Of a DNA stretch of 64,000 nt, positions 62,352-64,000 are shown in pieces. The stretch is from the NCBI GenBank assembly GCA_039798745.1, contig JBDKFK010000005.1, positions 4,787 to 68,786 on the forward strand, read 5' to 3'. The DNA comes from JBDKFK01 sp039798745. GTDB lineage: Bacteria; Patescibacteriota; Microgenomatia; UBA1406; GWC2-37-13. The stretch's first letter is position 1; every line of letters starts with the position of its first letter. Both the position numbers and the translations under genes were made by a program. Below the pieces are notes generated by a model. The model was not told where the DNA came from and searched no databases. It was given only the letters and a program-made list of their open reading frames with translations.

Positions 62352-62375
62352 AGAATCACCTCTTTTCTGATTGTA

Positions 62376-62645
62376 TCATTTCCCAAATCGTTTTAACGCT
62401 CTGGCTTTTGCTTTTTTTGCTTCAATATTTCGATTATGCGGCAGTGCATCTGTGGTAAGTGAACGCAATAATAGTTGAGCATCATGAGCCACTTTTTCAA
62501 CAGCACTATTAAAAGCAAGCTCGTTTGATTTTGAAGGTTTATGAAATCCAGAAAGCTTACGGACAAACTGTAATGAAGCTTCTTTTATCTCTGCGTCTGT
62601 AGCAGGAGGGTCAAAGTTGAATAATGTTTTAATGTTTCTGCACAT
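62376..62645 (-). CDS. DUF2277 family protein
   Basis: An 89-residue protein with the invariant N-terminal MCRNIKTLFNFDPPAT and the helical body LQFVRKLSGFHKPS of DUF2277. Function unknown. TAAAAT ends 6 nt before the ATG (leaderless), and the initiator Met-Cys-Arg-Asn is the family's fixed start, which confirms the leaderless arrangement independently. Confidence 0.93.
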   Translation of the reverse strand: MCRNIKTLFNFDPPATDAEIKEASLQFVRKLSGFHKPSKSNELAFNSAVEKVAHDAQLLLRSLTTDALPHNRNIEAKKAKARALKRFGK

Positions 62646-62694
62646 ATACCAATTTTAACACGTATATCAAGGAAGCCGAAAGGTTTCTTTTTAG

Positions 62695-62744
62695 TTGATA
62701 AACGATAATTATATATTGACAAACGATAAATCGTGCTGTAAAAT
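62695..62744 (+). promoter_or_regulatory. Operator-rich promoter of the DUF2975-XRE pair
   Basis: TTGATAAACGATAA (62695) and TTGACAAACGATAA (62716) are near-identical repeats exactly 21 bp apart. The second supplies the -35 TTGACA; a 17-nt spacer leads to TAAAAT (62739-62744). ACGAT-AA-ATCGT (62723-62734) is a palindrome in the spacer. Fits repression by the XRE protein encoded in the operon. Confidence 0.65.
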
Positions 62745-62774
62745 AGGGTTATCAATATAAATTCATATACTTTT

Positions 62775-63251
62775 ATGAAACGCGGATCAACAACGTTCCT
62801 AAAGCTTGTTATTTTACTTATCGGTATCGGCGTACTTGCCGGTATGATTTGGTTTCCTCAGACTGAAGGGAGAGCTGCTGGCCTGGATTTCATAAGTATT
62901 TATAAAGATCCGCTTATTATCTACATTTATATAGGTTCAATCCCATTTTTTGTAGGGTTATATCAGGCATCTAAATTGTTAAGTTTCATAGATGCCCATA
63001 AAGCATTTTCCCAGGGTGCTGTGAATACACTCAAGATTATGAAATTTGCTTCTCTCAGTCTCATAGGCTTTATTGCGCTAGCATTGTTTTACATCCGTTT
63101 CTTTGCGCATGGTGATGATCCTGCAGGTCCAACGATGCTTGGAATTATTGTAAGTTTTGCTGCTGTTGTAATTGCAACCGCTGCTGCTGTTTTTGAGCGG
63201 TTATTACAAAATGCAGTGGATATGAAGTCGGAAAACGATCTGACAGTTTAA
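62775..63251 (+). CDS. DUF2975 membrane protein
   Basis: A 158-residue protein with four transmembrane helices (about 9-28, 45-65, 90-112, 123-145). The DUF2975 family is nearly always followed by a short XRE regulator, as here, 10 nt downstream. The pair resembles Bacillus YoaS-YozG. Function unknown; the regulator may be tethered or sensed by the membrane partner. The message has a leader of about 25 nt, unlike most genes here. Confidence 0.85.
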   Translation: MKRGSTTFLKLVILLIGIGVLAGMIWFPQTEGRAAGLDFISIYKDPLIIYIYIGSIPFFVGLYQASKLLSFIDAHKAFSQGAVNTLKIMKFASLSLIGFIALALFYIRFFAHGDDPAGPTMLGIIVSFAAVVIATAAAVFERLLQNAVDMKSENDLTV

Positions 63252-63261
63252 TCTAAATACT

Positions 63262-63474
63262 ATGGCAATAATAATAAACATTGATGTAATGCTCGCGAAA
63301 CGAAAAATGAGCGTAACCGAACTGGCGGAAAAGGTGGGTATAACGATGGCCAATCTCTCAATTCTAAAAAATGGAAAAGCAAAGGCTATAAGGTTATCTA
63401 CGTTAGAGGCGATTTGTAACGCGTTGGCCTGTCAGCCGGGAGATATTCTGGAATATAAAAATGTTTCTATATAG
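63262..63474 (+). CDS. XRE-family transcriptional regulator (YozG-like)
   Basis: A 70-residue Cro/C1-type helix-turn-helix protein consisting of the DNA-binding domain only. The HTH spans about 18-37 (VTELAEKVGITMANLSILKN), followed by LSTLEAICNALACQPGDILEY, typical of the YozG group. Co-transcribed with the DUF2975 gene; the repeated operator at 62695-62744 is its likely target. Confidence 0.95.
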   Translation: MAIIINIDVMLAKRKMSVTELAEKVGITMANLSILKNGKAKAIRLSTLEAICNALACQPGDILEYKNVSI

Positions 63475-63501
63475 AATGTTATATATACATTTATATAAGT
63501 A

Positions 63502-63519
63502 CTACCAATGTGGTAGAGT
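63502..63519 (+). promoter_or_regulatory. Palindrome overlapping the promoter of the DUF1801 gene
   Basis: CTACCA-N3-TGGTAG (63502-63516) overlaps TAGAGT (63514-63519). TTATAT (63491-63496) sits 17 nt upstream as -35. Confidence 0.45.
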
Positions 63520-63525
63520 ATGCTT

Positions 63526-63927
63526 ATGAGCACTTCTTCAAAAGAAAAATCGGCATCGGAACAGATAGATGCCATACTTAAGAAGTTTGCTGATTGGCGT
63601 GGTGAGAAACTTGCACAGCTTCGCGCTTTAATTAAGCAAGCTGATCCTGATGTGATTGAAGAAGTTAAATGGAAAAAACCCTCTAATCCTGACGGAATCC
63701 CCGTATGGTCTCATGACGGGATACTTTGCCTCGGCGAAACGTATAAGAAACATCTGCGAATTACATTCGCTAAAGGGCCGTCTCTCAAGGATCCAAAAGG
63801 CCTTTTTAATGCTTACCGTGCAATCATTATTCACGACGAAGACAAGATTGACGAGGCTGCTTTCAAAGACCTCATCCGCGCCGCAGTAGAACTCAATCAG
63901 AAAGATAAAACTAAGCCAAAATCCTAA
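63526..63927 (+). CDS. DUF1801 family protein
   Basis: A 133-residue YdhG/DUF1801-type protein: the helix KFADWRGEKLAQLRALIKQADPDVIEEVKWKKP core (split over residues about 20-52), then PVWSHDGILCLGETYKKHLRITF, a beta-rich half typical of the family. Role unknown; Bacillus relatives are called iron chaperone-like. The start at 63526 is 6 nt after TAGAGT; the ATG at 63520 touches the -10. Regulated probably through the palindrome upstream. Confidence 0.88.
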   Translation: MSTSSKEKSASEQIDAILKKFADWRGEKLAQLRALIKQADPDVIEEVKWKKPSNPDGIPVWSHDGILCLGETYKKHLRITFAKGPSLKDPKGLFNAYRAIIIHDEDKIDEAAFKDLIRAAVELNQKDKTKPKS

Positions 63928-64000
63928 TGGTCTGAATGAAGTCTTGTACATGGAACAACTACCTTGCTTTCTGCTTTAGCAATCGAACACAAACCAACAT

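Noticed and set aside
63924..64000. A minus-strand frame open to the window end, ending in a TAG that overlaps the DUF1801 stop
   Set aside because: Only 25 codons are visible and no motif is recognisable, so it cannot be told from chance.
63937..64000. A plus-strand ATG frame open to the window end
   Set aside because: No promoter or Shine-Dalgarno precedes it and the translated residues look non-coding.

Overview
The window looks like a chromosomal segment of a host-dependent or very compact bacterium of the Candidate Phyla Radiation (Patescibacteria), most likely Microgenomates. Reasons: about 40% G+C, intergenic gaps of tens of bases, convergent genes that abut or overlap, secreted proteins with Thr/Pro/Ser/Arg stalks and Cys4 repeats, orphan biosynthetic genes such as a lone purC, a GldA/F/G-type ABC exporter, and many small membrane proteins. 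UGA behaves as a stop codon (for example at the ends of the sortase and radC genes), so the recoded Gracilibacteria/SR1 lineages are excluded. The phylum call is inference; no rRNA is present.

Layout. 0-5 kb: end of a sortase gene, a G+C-rich endolysin-like amidase, an aldose epimerase, an RNA-binding RRM protein with a possible leader peptide, and a two-gene unit for a small membrane protein and a Cys-repeat secreted protein. 5-9 kb: an NRAMP-like transporter and a znuABC-type zinc importer under a Zur-like operator. 9-14.6 kb: CHASE-domain histidine kinase, acetyltransferase, LexA with an SOS box, a MerR-HTH/GAF/PAS regulator, an acyltransferase. 14.6-16 kb: a stress island of two GlsB-type proteins, a small membrane protein and a KGG-type protein, controlled by TAAG repeats spaced 11 bp. 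16-25.8 kb: HAD phosphatase, flavodoxin, peroxiredoxin, polyprenyl synthase, a fused Zwf-Gnd enzyme, a cyclase, a large surface protein, a nuclease. 25.9 kb: tRNA-Pro(UGG). 26-33 kb: radC, aldolase, TraX-like, DUF192, and an fba-fbp-gap-pgk operon. 33-38 kb: GT-C-type membrane protein, N-domain-less ClpB under CIRCE, yidD, trmD. 38-46 kb: two large paralogous membrane-anchored proteins sharing an identical 549-bp 3' end, then a Gld-type ABC operon. 46-53 kb: Nudix, gltX, a large membrane protein, msrB, purC. 53-60 kb: Fur, a deoxyribosyltransferase-like/RHH fusion, GH130 plus GT4 pair, a second NRAMP-like transporter, a glutamine amidotransferase-like peptidase. 60-64 kb: small stress/membrane proteins, a RibD-like reductase, DUF2277, DUF2975 plus XRE regulator, DUF1801.

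How the genes fit together. The central carbon genes (aldolase, class I FBPase, GAPDH, PGK, fused Zwf-Gnd) form a reversible trunk able to make hexose phosphate and NADPH, feeding glycan synthesis by the glycosyltransferases. Peroxiredoxin, MsrB, flavodoxin, LexA, ClpB and the TAAG-controlled proteins form a stress-response layer. The most general signal in the window is architectural: over twenty genes have a -10 hexamer 6-8 nt before the start codon (leaderless transcripts), while a small set of stress/membrane genes have real leaders with strong Shine-Dalgarno sequences. The best candidates for something undescribed are the TAAG regulon, this two-mode initiation scheme, the conversion of the paralog 3' ends, and a glycosyltransferase gene whose conserved N-terminus begins upstream of every canonical start codon.
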